A DNA stretch of 64,000 nucleotides, taken from positions 1-64,000 of the forward strand of contig NZ_VUNS01000017.1 in NCBI RefSeq assembly GCF_009695545.1. The letters run 5' to 3'. This stretch comes from Victivallis lenta. Lineage in GTDB: Bacteria > Verrucomicrobiota > Lentisphaeria > Victivallales > Victivallaceae. Positions 34,713-43,766 of this stretch are shown here, piece after piece; within the stretch, counting starts at the first letter, position 1, and each line of letters begins with the position of its first letter. Made by a program: the position numbers and the translations under genes. The notes below the pieces were generated by a model, which was not told the origin of the DNA, searched no databases, and saw nothing but the letters and a program-made list of their open reading frames with translations.

Positions 34713-35708
34713 TCAATGACTGGGCAGAACGATGTCCCATTGCCAGAAAACGCGTTCGCCGGGCGCGGCGACGAGTTCGAATGATGGTTCGACCGAAAAA
34801 CTGTGTCCGAGACTGTTGTTCTGGTGCCAGAACACGAGCCGGCTGATCGGCCGGTCACAGCGGATGGCCGCCCCCGGAAGCGCGCTGCCGGCGACGAGCC
34901 ATTTGCCGGAGACCGGCTGTTCCAGGGACATGTCCCGGCTGAACTCTCCCTCGGGAATCGGCAGCGGCAGCGCATTTTCACTGTCGAAATCGGGCGTGTC
35001 GGCAAACTTGTACCAGTGGGTCTCGACATCAAGGTACGGCGGTCTGGCCGGGTCCATGTCGAATTCGGATGTCCCGTTCTTTTTGATCGGCTTCTCCTGT
35101 GTGCCGAATACGCGGTAGAACGGATGCAGCAGCACCGGGGTGCGGAGCTCCGTTCGGCCGAGATTCACGAGCTCCCCCTCGATCCGGACCCGGTTCTGTC
35201 CCGGGAAGCGGATGCGCTTGACCAGCCGGTAACGGCCGGGGGCGTTCTGGCGCATCTGGATGATCCGGCGGTCATGCGTGCCGAAAACGGCGACCTCCCA
35301 CGGCAGGGGTTTCTGCAGTTCATCGAGGAACACCTGGTCCGGCCGGCGTTTGATTTCCCCGACGCCGATGCGGAGCATGCGGAGCGTCCCATCCGGATTC
35401 TCCCCGAGGGGAATCGGCTCTTCGAACTCCTCCGGGAGTCCGAATGCGGCAAAGCCCGGAATCTCCTCGATGATCGTCCAGTCGTGGATCAGGTTCTGCG
35501 CGACGGCCTTCGGTTCGAGCCGGGTGAACCAGCCCGCGCCGGAAAAGCGGCAGTTATGCGGTTCCCGCCGGATTTCGGCCGGGTTCAGCATCGCGATATC
35601 CGCCTGCGGCGTGCGGAACATGATCTGTTCGCTTTTGCTCCAGGAAGAACGGCATCCCGACAGGGCGGCGAGAAGGAGCCCGCCGAGGATCAAAGTGTTC
35701 AGTCTCAT
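34713..35708 (-). CDS. Lipoprotein, aldose-epimerase-like beta fold
   Basis: The signal [22 protein letters not shown] carries an LSGC lipobox, giving a lipid-anchored 331-residue protein. The mature part has many beta strands and motifs such as [37 protein letters not shown] and [21 protein letters not shown]. These resemble galactose-mutarotase-like or DUF4380-type sugar-binding folds. First gene of the operon with the pseudopilin and the large enzyme; it may bind the released sugar at the envelope. Function is not proven from sequence. Confidence 0.7.
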   Translation of the reverse strand: MRLNTLILGGLLLAALSGCRSSWSKSEQIMFRTPQADIAMLNPAEIRREPHNCRFSGAGWFTRLEPKAVAQNLIHDWTIIEEIPGFAAFGLPEEFEEPIPLGENPDGTLRMLRIGVGEIKRRPDQVFLDELQKPLPWEVAVFGTHDRRIIQMRQNAPGRYRLVKRIRFPGQNRVRIEGELVNLGRTELRTPVLLHPFYRVFGTQEKPIKKNGTSEFDMDPARPPYLDVETHWYKFADTPDFDSENALPLPIPEGEFSRDMSLEQPVSGKWLVAGSALPGAAIRCDRPISRLVFWHQNNSLGHSFSVEPSFELVAAPGERVFWQWDIVLPSH

Positions 35709-35733
35709 CGCATCACCTCCGGTATAGGATAAT

Positions 35734-35780
35734 CTATAACGTTATAGCAATATTATGACGCAAACCGGACGGATTGTCAA
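35734..35780 (-). promoter_or_regulatory. Promoter with palindromic operator-like site
   Basis: On the minus strand TTGACA (35780-35775), 17-nt spacer, CATAAT (35757-35752). A perfect 14-bp palindrome CTATAACGTTATAG (35734-35747) covers the expected transcription start. This is a good position for a repressor site controlling the lipoprotein operon. Confidence 0.75.
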
Positions 35781-35861
35781 GGGTGAAACGGAAAATTCAG
35801 CAAAGAATTTATCTCCCGGAACGAAACCGGACGGACGCGGGAGCGTTCCGGCCGCGGCGCG

Positions 35862-36563
35862 CTATTCCGGCAGTTTCGCACCGGTCCACGGGCAGAATTT
35901 CCAGCTGACGTGGGCCGGTTTCCCGTTCGGGCAGCGGCGCGGCACATAGAGCGAATTGAGCGGGAACTCGATCTTCGCCTGGAGCGGCTGGTTGTTTTTG
36001 CGCTTCAGATCGACCTGGAGGCCGCCGGGCTGGTAAGGGTCGAGAATCCGTTTGCCGCCGTCGGAGAGGTCGTTGAATACGAAAAACTGCAGATTGTCGC
36101 CGAGCGCCCCGACCGAAGCTCCGAGCGCCGGGGCGATGGAGTCGAGCAGGTTCTTCACGTCGCCGGCAATGGTCTTGTGCGGGAACAGCTCATGCTTCTT
36201 CCCTTCGGCGTCGACCCGGTGGAATTTCGCCGTCTCCTGCAGATAAACCCGTTCATAGTAGCGGACCGGCCCGACCGGGGAGACGTCGCCCTGAATCACA
36301 GCGACCACCGACAGCGTGTTCATGGTTAGTCTGGCCTGCACCTTTTCGATCTGGTTCATCTCGGGATTCTGGCTGATGACCGCATTCCAGTACTCGTTCG
36401 GGATGTACCAGACGAAGGCAATATGATCCTTGCTGCGCGAAACGTCGAGCAGCGTCTCCTCGATCAGCTGGTCCAGATCGATCTTCTCCACCGGTTTTTT
36501 TTCGAGCGCTCCGAGCGGGAGCGCCAATATCATTGCGGAAAGGACGGCTATATATCGTTTCAT
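35862..36563 (-). CDS. Secreted protein of unknown function
   Basis: The start at 36563 gives MKRYIAVLSAMILALPLGALE, a signal peptide, and a 233-residue protein. The middle contains VSRSKDHIAFVWYIPNEYW and YYERVYLQETAKFHRV, suggestive of a beta-rich domain. The C-terminus RRCPNGKPAHVSWKFCPWTGAKLPE has a two-Cys pattern like half a zinc ribbon. I do not recognise the family. It has its own promoter (36586-36614) and is not obviously part of the glycan loci on either side. Confidence 0.7.
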   Translation of the reverse strand: MKRYIAVLSAMILALPLGALEKKPVEKIDLDQLIEETLLDVSRSKDHIAFVWYIPNEYWNAVISQNPEMNQIEKVQARLTMNTLSVVAVIQGDVSPVGPVRYYERVYLQETAKFHRVDAEGKKHELFPHKTIAGDVKNLLDSIAPALGASVGALGDNLQFFVFNDLSDGGKRILDPYQPGGLQVDLKRKNNQPLQAKIEFPLNSLYVPRRCPNGKPAHVSWKFCPWTGAKLPE

Positions 36564-36585
36564 ACACTCCCCTGCCTTCAGATTA

Positions 36586-36614
36586 AGTATAGCGCAGGAG
36601 CGGGGATTTTTCAA
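36586..36614 (-). promoter_or_regulatory. Promoter of the secreted-protein gene
   Basis: On the minus strand TTGAAA (36614-36609), 17-nt spacer, TATACT (36591-36586), about 25 nt before the start codon. Confidence 0.7.
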
Positions 36615-36629
36615 GTCTCCTTTGGGTGA

Positions 36630-38642
36630 TTACCGTTCAAATATCAGCAGAATCAGAGAGAGAGGCGGCAGGTCGGCCAGAATCCGGGATGGCGAAAGCG
36701 CCTTCGCTTCGCCGCCGGAGATCCGGTCGAAGCCGGTGAAGCGGCCGCCCGGCACGGTCACTTCCGCCCGTTCCGCCGTCGAGCCGCCGGTCAGGATGAC
36801 GCCGCACCGCCTGCCGGCTTCGAATACGGCGAAGCCGACCTTCGGATTGTCGCAGCTTGCGCCGACGGTGTCGCGGAAACGCCCGTCGAGGATCAGCGCG
36901 CGGTTGCGTTCGCGGAATGCGTTCGCCCGGGTCAGGTACTCCTTGTAATGCGGCGTTTCGTCGATGAGCGCGCGGCAACGGTAGATTTCGACGTCGCTGC
37001 GGAGTCCGAGGCGGATCGCGAGGTTGACCCGGCGCTCGATGTCGCGGTCGTCGCGGATGCAGCGGTCGGTGGTGACCAGTTCCGGGAAAAGGTAACGGAC
37101 GAATTCCGGGCAGTGGAACGGATTGCCGCTGTCGAAAATGTTGTGGATATAGTCGGCGTGGAAACCGGTGACGTCATTGAACCATTCGATCCCGAAACTC
37201 ATCTCCGGATTGCGGCTTTTGACATATGCGCGCAACTGCTTCACCATCTCCGCCTTGGCGGCACCGGCGGTCATGAACGGTACCCGGTGGCCGTGCGCCG
37301 GGTCGCAGCACGGCACCGACCGGTAGCCGAGCTGGTCGAAGAACACGCCGGAGCAGCCGAGTTCCGTCGCTTTGTCGACCAGTCCCTTGAGAATTTCGAG
37401 CCATTCGCCGCTGCCGGGACAGGCGGTGACGAACACCTTGCTGCCGAATTGCCGGAGCGCCGTTCCGTCGCCGCCGAACGGATAGACCTCCATATGCTCG
37501 CGGCCGGACGGGAGCTTGACCGAAACCCGTTTTCCGGCGGTTTCGTAAAATCGGGTCGCCGTGTCGATCAGCTGGCCGTTATAATAAAGGATGACATGGC
37601 CGCCTCCGGCCTGAAAGGCGGCGATCTGCTTTTTCAGTTCGTCATGGCCGCCCTCGTCTTCGGCGAAATCGTATTCGGGGTAACAGGAGTCGTGGCCTCC
37701 CGCATGCCAGCCGAACAGGAAAAGCGTGTCGATGCCGGCCGCCAGCCCGGATTTCAGGATGTCCGGCAGGTCGCGGTAGTGGAAGAGCTGCCGGCCGTAC
37801 TGGTGGCGCAGGATGAGACGGTGCCAGCCGTTCATGCGGCGGACGGATTCGGGCTTTTCGGGAATTTCGATCCAGCCGTCGCACCAGGCGCGGTAGAGAT
37901 CGGCGGCGCGGTGCCAGTCGCCGGAGACGGGACAGAGGCGGTATCCGGCGACCTCGGCGCTTTCGCCGGGACGCAGGAACGGATATTTCACGAGAACCGC
38001 GCCGACGGCGCCGCCGCATCTGCGCAGAAGGTGCAGCGTATTCTGGAAGGTCGGGTCGAAACTCATGAAACCGAGCGTGTCGTGCGCTTCGGCCAGCAGA
38101 AAGCAGTTCACGGCGGTCAGGCCGGGGTAGAGACAGCCGAATTCGACCGCTTTGTTGTCCTGTGCCATATAACCGGTGTGGGAGGCATCGAGCAGGGCGG
38201 GGATGTCCGGATAACGGAAGCCGTCGCAGACCTGGCCGGTGACGAGCGCGGTCTCCGGGCGCAGCGCGAGGCCGGCGATCAGCGGAAACTGGAATTCGCG
38301 CAGCACGGCGTTCGCCGTCCGGTTCTCGAGCCTGGCGTCGAAACAGATCTGTTCGCCGTCGAGGCGGATGACGACTTCGACGCGGAAGTCGAGCGTTCCG
38401 TTTTCGGCCGCCGCTCCGCCGTAACGGATGCGCAGCGTTCCGGCCTCCGGTTCGACTTCGATCCGGGACCGGTCCGGCAGCGCCTCGGCCTCCTGGACGA
38501 TACCCTGTTCGAAGATGATGCGCCAGAGGCTCCCGCAGTTGCCGGAGCACCACTCCCGCCCGGTGGCGAGATTCCGGAGCGATACCGGATTCGCCTGTTC
38601 GTCGAACGAGATCTCAACTTTTCCGTTTGTCAGTACATGCAT
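36630..38642 (-). CDS. DUF6259-like glycoside hydrolase (alpha-galactosidase-like barrel)
   Basis: The 670-residue protein has an N-terminal beta-sandwich (about 1-260; LTNGKVEISFDEQANPVSLRNLATG). A TIM barrel (about 270-580) carries GIDTLFLFGWHAGGHDSCYPEY, GGGHVILYYNGQLID, LGCSGVFFDQLGY and MSFGIEWFNDV, and a small C-terminal beta domain follows. The acidic residues in the FFDQLG and GIEWF stretches are likely catalytic. No signal peptide is present, so it may act on imported oligosaccharides. It follows the IclR-type gene by 34 nt and is presumably controlled by it. Confidence 0.75.
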   Translation of the reverse strand: MHVLTNGKVEISFDEQANPVSLRNLATGREWCSGNCGSLWRIIFEQGIVQEAEALPDRSRIEVEPEAGTLRIRYGGAAAENGTLDFRVEVVIRLDGEQICFDARLENRTANAVLREFQFPLIAGLALRPETALVTGQVCDGFRYPDIPALLDASHTGYMAQDNKAVEFGCLYPGLTAVNCFLLAEAHDTLGFMSFDPTFQNTLHLLRRCGGAVGAVLVKYPFLRPGESAEVAGYRLCPVSGDWHRAADLYRAWCDGWIEIPEKPESVRRMNGWHRLILRHQYGRQLFHYRDLPDILKSGLAAGIDTLFLFGWHAGGHDSCYPEYDFAEDEGGHDELKKQIAAFQAGGGHVILYYNGQLIDTATRFYETAGKRVSVKLPSGREHMEVYPFGGDGTALRQFGSKVFVTACPGSGEWLEILKGLVDKATELGCSGVFFDQLGYRSVPCCDPAHGHRVPFMTAGAAKAEMVKQLRAYVKSRNPEMSFGIEWFNDVTGFHADYIHNIFDSGNPFHCPEFVRYLFPELVTTDRCIRDDRDIERRVNLAIRLGLRSDVEIYRCRALIDETPHYKEYLTRANAFRERNRALILDGRFRDTVGASCDNPKVGFAVFEAGRRCGVILTGGSTAERAEVTVPGGRFTGFDRISGGEAKALSPSRILADLPPLSLILLIFER

Positions 38643-38676
38643 GGCGGATTCTCCCGATTATGGATGAAAAGACGAT

Positions 38677-39432
38677 TCAGCCGGTGACGAGCCTGGGCGG
38701 TTCGGAGAGGCGGGCGGCAAGCTCGGAGATGGTTCGTTTGTATGTCTCGGAGGTGTTGCCGTCTGTATCGACGTTCCAGTTGGCGGCGACGGTTCCGGCG
38801 AAGGCGCGGCGGCGGAAAACGGGCCGGGCGTAGACGTGGAAATTGCCGCAGCCGCTCCGGGAAATTTCGACTTCGCGGGCGGTGCGGATGCGCCCGAGGC
38901 AGCGGAGCAGCTGTTCCCGCCCCGCCGCCGCCTCGGGCCAGACGGATGCGGAGGGGAGCCCGAGTTCGCCGATCAGCTCCCCGAGCTCCGCTTCGGGAGT
39001 GAAGGCGAGCAGGATGCGGCCGCTGCCGGTCGCATAGAGGTCGCGGAACCGGATGCGGGCGGTGTCGATATAGAACCGCGGATTGAAGTTGCTGTGGCAG
39101 AGGATGTAGCGGCAGCCGCGGCGGCGGACGGCGAACAGGACGGATTGGCCGATGCTGCGGGCGCACTCCTTTACGGCGGCGGTGACGAAACGCAGGAATT
39201 CGTCGTCGTAGAGCCGCCCCCCGGCAAGGTGGTACGGGACCGGCCCGAGCCGGTAGCCCTTGCGCGGACCCGGCTGCTCGAGATAGCCGAGCTCGGCGAG
39301 GTCGCGGAGAATCCGGGCCGCCGTCGGCTGCGGGAGCCCGAGCGCTTCGGCCGTTTCTCCCGGCAGGACCGGGTGCGGACTGTTCGCGGCATACTCGAGA
39401 ACGTCGAATGTTTTCTGCAGGACCTTGATCAT
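38677..39432 (-). CDS. IclR-family transcriptional regulator
   Basis: The 251-residue protein starts with a winged helix (VLQKTFDVLEYAANSP, PGETAEALGLPQPTAARILRDL, GYLEQ) and has the IclR effector domain with LFAVRRRGCRYILCHSN, DLYATGSGRILLAF and RRRAFAGTVAANW. It is upstream of and cotranscribed with the DUF6259-like glycosidase and divergent from the GH99-like enzyme. It probably controls both in response to a sugar. Confidence 0.9.
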   Translation of the reverse strand: MIKVLQKTFDVLEYAANSPHPVLPGETAEALGLPQPTAARILRDLAELGYLEQPGPRKGYRLGPVPYHLAGGRLYDDEFLRFVTAAVKECARSIGQSVLFAVRRRGCRYILCHSNFNPRFYIDTARIRFRDLYATGSGRILLAFTPEAELGELIGELGLPSASVWPEAAAGREQLLRCLGRIRTAREVEISRSGCGNFHVYARPVFRRRAFAGTVAANWNVDTDGNTSETYKRTISELAARLSEPPRLVTG

Positions 39433-39470
39433 GATTCACAATAAGAATTTTAATTGCTGTTTTACGATAT

Positions 39471-39499
39471 ATTATGGATGAAGATGCGGGGAATGTCAA
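39471..39499 (-). promoter_or_regulatory. Promoter of the IclR gene
   Basis: On the minus strand TTGACA (39499-39494), 17-nt spacer, CATAAT (39476-39471). Direct repeats GAATTTTAAT at 39445-39454 and 39548-39557 flank this promoter and may be regulator sites. The rest of 39433-39700 holds no gene. Confidence 0.7.
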
Positions 39500-39700
39500 G
39501 CCGCGCTGCAGGAGAATCGGCGGATAAAAAGTCCGGATTCGCCATGTGAATTTTAATGCGGAACGGAGTGCGGCGCGAAAAAGACGGATTTTTTCGGGAT
39601 CCGGGATTTGCATTCGGGAATTAACTTGTTACCTTAACTTCGTAAGCAGCCTGCGTCCGGGACGGGCGCGGGCGGAAAAATAATCATTCGAGGGTGCTTT

Positions 39701-41953
39701 ATGCAGGAGAATGCAATGACTTGGAGCGGGCGGGAACTTCTGGACTGCTTTGAACCGTATCCCGGAGCGTCGCTGACGGCGGACGGTACGGTGCGGATCG
39801 TGACGACGGCGGAGGCGCCGCGTCTGGCGTGCCGGGCCGGAGCGCTGCATCCGACCGGGAAATACCTGATCGTCGAAATGGCCGCCTGCGGCGGCGAGAG
39901 CGCGGAGCTTTTTCTGCACGGGGTCTGGTGGGAGCGGACCGGCCGGCGCATCATGCTGATCGCCGACGGGAAATTCCACCGTTACAACCTCGACCTCGGC
40001 AATGTCGACCCGGACGATGCGGAAATTTACGCGACCCACCTTCTTCCGACCGATGCGCCGGGTGCGGAGGTGAAAATCAGATCCATGCGTTTTTCGGATC
40101 TTCCGGAAGGCGAGCCCTCCATCCGCTTCCACTGGGCCGGGATGGGCGAGGCGTTCAACCGGATCGGGCAGGGGCCGCGCGAGTTTGTGGTCAGCCTCGA
40201 GAACCAGGGCGGGGAGGGCTCCCGCGACCTTGAGATTGCGGAGCTGACGCTTCCGCCGGGCGTCCGGGTCGCCGCGCAGGATGAGGCGTGGCGGAAGCTG
40301 CCGCCCATCGGTGCGAACGACTGCTGCAACGGCCGGTTTCCGCTGGAAGCCGACGCTCCGGTCAAAGGGGAGTTTGCCATCCGCCTGAAGGGGACGAACG
40401 CCCCGGCGGAGGCGTATCGCGGCACGCTTGAGTTTCTGCCGGACCTCGGGCTGCCGAAGGCCGATTACGTGCCGGAGCCGACGCCGGCCGACACCGGCGA
40501 CATCGAGCTCGGCGCGCTCTACTTCCCGGGCTGGACCAGCACCGGCCGGTGGGATACGATCATCGAGACCGCGCCGGAGCGCCGTCCGCTGCTCGGCTAC
40601 TACCAGGAAGGCGACCCCGAGCTGGTCGACTGGCAGATCAAGTGGGCGGTCGAGTGCGGCATCAAATTCCTGCTGGTCGACTGGTACTGGAGCGCGGGCC
40701 GGATGGGGCTTCACGAATGGCTGGACGGCTACGAGAAGTCGCGCTACAAGTCGCAGATCAAGTGGGCGATGATGTGGGCGAACCACAATCCGCCCGGCAC
40801 GCACTCGGTGCAGGACCAGATCAACGTCACGCAGCACTGGATCGATCACTACTTCAACACGCCGGGCTACTACAGGATCGACGGCAAGCCCGTGGTCATG
40901 GTCTGGATGTGGGAGAATATGGACCGCGACCTCGGCGAAGGCGCTTCGACGAAGCTGCTCGAACTGTCGCAGGAGATGGCGCGCAAGGCCGGCTACCCCG
41001 GCATCTACTTCATCGACATGAAGTGGCCGGAGGCCGGTACCTCGCCCGAAATCATCGGCAAGATCAGGGAGGTCGGCTTCGACTGCACGTCGATTTACCA
41101 CTATATGGAGTCCGGCGGCCGCGGCGTGAACCAGTATTTCTACCACTTCGACGACGTCGCCGCCACGAACGCCGACCACTGGGAGGCGCTGTACGAAACC
41201 GGCATCCTGCCGTTCCTGCCGAATCTGTCGACCGGCTGGGACGACCGGCCGTGGCACGGCTGCGCCGGCTGTTCGATTCCGGGCCGTACGGTTGCGGCCT
41301 TCGAGAAGATCTGCGCCGATGCGCGCGCCTTTGCGGAGCGGACCGGCATCAGGCGGCTGCTGGTCGCTCCTCTGAACGAGTGGGGGGAAGGGTCGTATGC
41401 TGAACCGAACACGGAGTTCGGCTTCGGCATGTACGAGGCGCTCCGCAAAACGTTTGCAAAGGAACCGGCCGGCGGCTGGCCGCTCTGGTACGGGCCGGAG
41501 GACGTCGGGCGGACGGCGCGGCAGTTCCGCAACCCCGAAGAGACGCGGCGGACGAAGTGGAACTTCGCGGACGGGGCGCAGGGGTGGCACGGAGAAGCGG
41601 TCCGGACGCCGGTTTCGGGCTCGCTGGAGCTCGACCTGCGCGGAGCGAGGACGATGATTTCGGTGCCGCGCGACCTCTGCCGGACCTGGAAGCACTCGTC
41701 CCTGACGCTGAAGCTGGCGGCGGCCGCGCCGGAAGGGAAGGCGGCGGTGCGCGTACTCTGGTTCAGCACTTACAGCTGCAACTGGCGGAACGGCTCCGCT
41801 CCGGTCGAAATCGTCGCCGACGGCGTGGAGCGAGAATACCGCATCCCGGTCGCTTCGGACCCGGATGCGCCGACGATCGCGACCCGGCTCGGCGTGCGTT
41901 TCGAGGCCGCTTCCGGCGCGGAGTTCCGGATTTCCGGAATGGAGCTCGAATAA
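39701..41953 (+). CDS. GH99/WbsX-like glycan-active enzyme
   Basis: The 750-residue protein has an N-terminal beta region (1-265) and a central barrel (about 270-600) typical of the GH99-like/WbsX group. It starts with LGALYFPGWTSTGRWDTI and continues LGYYQEGDPELVDWQIKWA, KFLLVDWYW and PLNEWGEG. A C-terminal jelly-roll (about 615-750) follows. The GH99 group includes endo-mannosidases and related enzymes. No signal peptide is seen. Start at 39701 (a second Met at 39716 is possible). It is divergent from the IclR gene. Confidence 0.8.
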   Translation: MQENAMTWSGRELLDCFEPYPGASLTADGTVRIVTTAEAPRLACRAGALHPTGKYLIVEMAACGGESAELFLHGVWWERTGRRIMLIADGKFHRYNLDLGNVDPDDAEIYATHLLPTDAPGAEVKIRSMRFSDLPEGEPSIRFHWAGMGEAFNRIGQGPREFVVSLENQGGEGSRDLEIAELTLPPGVRVAAQDEAWRKLPPIGANDCCNGRFPLEADAPVKGEFAIRLKGTNAPAEAYRGTLEFLPDLGLPKADYVPEPTPADTGDIELGALYFPGWTSTGRWDTIIETAPERRPLLGYYQEGDPELVDWQIKWAVECGIKFLLVDWYWSAGRMGLHEWLDGYEKSRYKSQIKWAMMWANHNPPGTHSVQDQINVTQHWIDHYFNTPGYYRIDGKPVVMVWMWENMDRDLGEGASTKLLELSQEMARKAGYPGIYFIDMKWPEAGTSPEIIGKIREVGFDCTSIYHYMESGGRGVNQYFYHFDDVAATNADHWEALYETGILPFLPNLSTGWDDRPWHGCAGCSIPGRTVAAFEKICADARAFAERTGIRRLLVAPLNEWGEGSYAEPNTEFGFGMYEALRKTFAKEPAGGWPLWYGPEDVGRTARQFRNPEETRRTKWNFADGAQGWHGEAVRTPVSGSLELDLRGARTMISVPRDLCRTWKHSSLTLKLAAAAPEGKAAVRVLWFSTYSCNWRNGSAPVEIVADGVEREYRIPVASDPDAPTIATRLGVRFEAASGAEFRISGMELE

Positions 41954-42067
41954 AACCGGTTTCGGACGCGGAAGGCGGCTCTTTGCCGCCCTCGCGCCGG
42001 AACGGCGTAAATTTTCCGTTTTTTTGAGACAAAACGGAGAATGGCTATTTCAAAACCTTGCCTTTTG

Positions 42068-42076
42068 TGCTATAAT
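42068..42076 (+). promoter_or_regulatory. Extended -10 promoter upstream of rarA
   Basis: TGCTATAAT (TG at 42068-42069, TATAAT 42071-42076) is an extended -10; the -35 region is weak. Transcription would begin near 42083, some 315 nt before rarA. The preceding 41954-42060 carries a GGCGGC/GCCGCC hairpin that may end the GH99-like gene. Confidence 0.6.
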
Positions 42077-42082
42077 ATTAGC

Positions 42083-42398
42083 AGTGCTGAAAATGCGCTT
42101 TTATGATAGCGGCGCCGCTTTGCCGGGGCCGCGCGGGGAAGACGTTGACTGGTGTGAGATCGCGGTCGCCGCGGTCGGAGCATGATGATAGGGTTGCGGC
42201 GGGCCTCTGATCCGCCTTGACATAGGCGCTCTCTCTTTTGCCGGAGGAGTGCCGGACCGTATGGGAGATATGTGCCGGACATATCCGCCGGAACTCCGGC
42301 GGGAGGGATGGAACGGTGTTTTTCTCATGATTATCTGATCTGGCCGAATGCGTCTTGCGATTCTCCGACGATATTGTCATGGATACGGGAATTGCGGG
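42083..42398 (+). ncRNA. Candidate structured RNA, possibly 6S-like, or rarA leader
   Basis: This 316-nt stretch has no plausible protein gene, starts right after an extended -10 promoter and is rich in self-complementary segments. Examples are GGCGG / CCGCC around a 9-nt loop near 42200-42220 and a perfect CCGCCGG-AACT-CCGGCGG hairpin near 42290. GCGGTCGGAGCATGATGAT resembles the GCGGTTGGTGAGCATG of E. coli 6S RNA. The next genes are rarA and the 5-formyltetrahydrofolate cyclo-ligase, both familiar neighbours of 6S RNA in other bacteria. A closing stem could not be proven by eye, so it may be only a leader. Confidence 0.35.
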
Positions 42399-43766
42399 AT
42401 GGAAGAGAATCTGTTCAATCTGGATGAGACGGAAGAGGCGGCGTCCGCCGCGGAGCCGGCTGCGGCCCCGGGCGCGGATATGCCGCTCGCGGCGCGTCTT
42501 CGCCCGCGCAAGCTCTCCGAATACATCGGCCAGACCCATCTGCTCGGCGAGGGGCAGCTGCTCCGGCGCGCGATCGATGCGGACCGGTTCAGCTCGATCA
42601 TCCTCTCCGGCCCTCCCGGAACCGGCAAGACCAGCCTTGCCGAAGTCGTGGCCCGTCTCAGCAATTCGGAGTTCGTCCGGCTTTCGGGAGTCACTTCGAG
42701 CGTGGCAGACGTGCGCAAGGCGATCGCCGGGGCGGTGACCCGCCGCCGGATCAGCGGGCGCAAAACCATTCTTTTCGTGGATGAGATCCACCGCTTCAGC
42801 CGCTCTCAGCAGGATTCCCTCCTGCCGGACGTCGAGAACGGCAATGTCCGCCTGATCGGGGCGACCACCCACAATCCGCAGTTTTACGTGATCGGGGCGC
42901 TGCTTTCGCGTTCGCTGGTCTTTCTGCTCCAGCCGCTCAGCGAGGAGGAGACGCGGCGGCTCATCGCGCAGGCGCTGGCCGACGACCGCGCGTTCCCGGG
43001 CCGCCGCGTCGAGGTATCGGACGAAGCCGCCGGATTCCTCGCCTCCGTGTCGGAAGGCGATGCGCGGCGCACGCTGAACGCGCTCGAGATCGCCGTGCTG
43101 ACCACTCCGCCGGGAGAAGACGGCGTGATCCGGGTCGGGTTGCGCGAGGCGGAGTCGTCGGTCCAGAAGAAGATGATCGTCTACGGCGACGACGGCCATT
43201 ACGACACCGCGTCGGCCTTCATCAAAAGCATGCGCGGCAGCGACGCCGATGCGGCGGTCTACTATCTGGCCAAGATGCTGCACGCCGGGGAGGATATCCG
43301 TTTCATCGCGCGGCGGATCGTGATTTTCGCCTCCGAGGATGTCGGCAATGCCGATCCGCGCGCGCTCTCGGTCGCGACGGCGGCGATGCAGGCGGTCGAC
43401 ATGATCGGGCTGCCGGAGGCGCGGATCATCCTGTCGCAGGCGGTCACCTATTGCGCGACCGCGCCGAAGAGCAACGCCGCGCTGCAGGCGATCGAGCTGG
43501 CGTCGGCCGATGTTGCGAAGGACCGGGTCCAGCCGATTCCGCTGGCGCTGCGCGACGCGCATTATAAAGGCGCGGAGACGCTCGGCCACGGCGTCGGTTA
43601 TGTGAATCCGCACGATGCGGGCGGGTTCGTCGCGCAGGATTATCTGTCGGTGGACCGGCGTTACTACGAGCCGAAGGCGATCGGCTACGAGGCGAAGATC
43701 AGAGAGCGGGTCGATTACTGGCGGAGCCTCAGGAGATACGGGAAGGAGGCGGCCGCAAATGAATAA
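42399..43766 (+). CDS. rarA: Replication-associated recombination ATPase RarA (MgsA)
   Basis: This 455-residue AAA+ protein has Walker A GPPGTGKTS (from residue 71), Walker B LFVDEIHRFSRSQQDSLLP and GATTHNPQFYVIGALLSRS (sensor I/Arg finger). The MgsA C-terminal domain carries KSMRGSDADAAVYYLAKML, SEDVGNADPRALSVA and AVTYCATAPKSNAA. RarA acts at stalled replication forks. The start at 42399 is internal to a longer frame, chosen because the conserved N-terminus MEENLFNL begins there. It overlaps the next gene by 8 nt. Confidence 0.93.
   Translation: MEENLFNLDETEEAASAAEPAAAPGADMPLAARLRPRKLSEYIGQTHLLGEGQLLRRAIDADRFSSIILSGPPGTGKTSLAEVVARLSNSEFVRLSGVTSSVADVRKAIAGAVTRRRISGRKTILFVDEIHRFSRSQQDSLLPDVENGNVRLIGATTHNPQFYVIGALLSRSLVFLLQPLSEEETRRLIAQALADDRAFPGRRVEVSDEAAGFLASVSEGDARRTLNALEIAVLTTPPGEDGVIRVGLREAESSVQKKMIVYGDDGHYDTASAFIKSMRGSDADAAVYYLAKMLHAGEDIRFIARRIVIFASEDVGNADPRALSVATAAMQAVDMIGLPEARIILSQAVTYCATAPKSNAALQAIELASADVAKDRVQPIPLALRDAHYKGAETLGHGVGYVNPHDAGGFVAQDYLSVDRRYYEPKAIGYEAKIRERVDYWRSLRRYGKEAAANE

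Noticed and set aside
42083-42398. SRP (4.5S) RNA, tmRNA or RNase P RNA in the non-coding stretch upstream of rarA
   Set aside because: The GGAAGCAGCC core of SRP RNA, the GGTTTCGAC of tmRNA and the conserved RNase P segments are not present.
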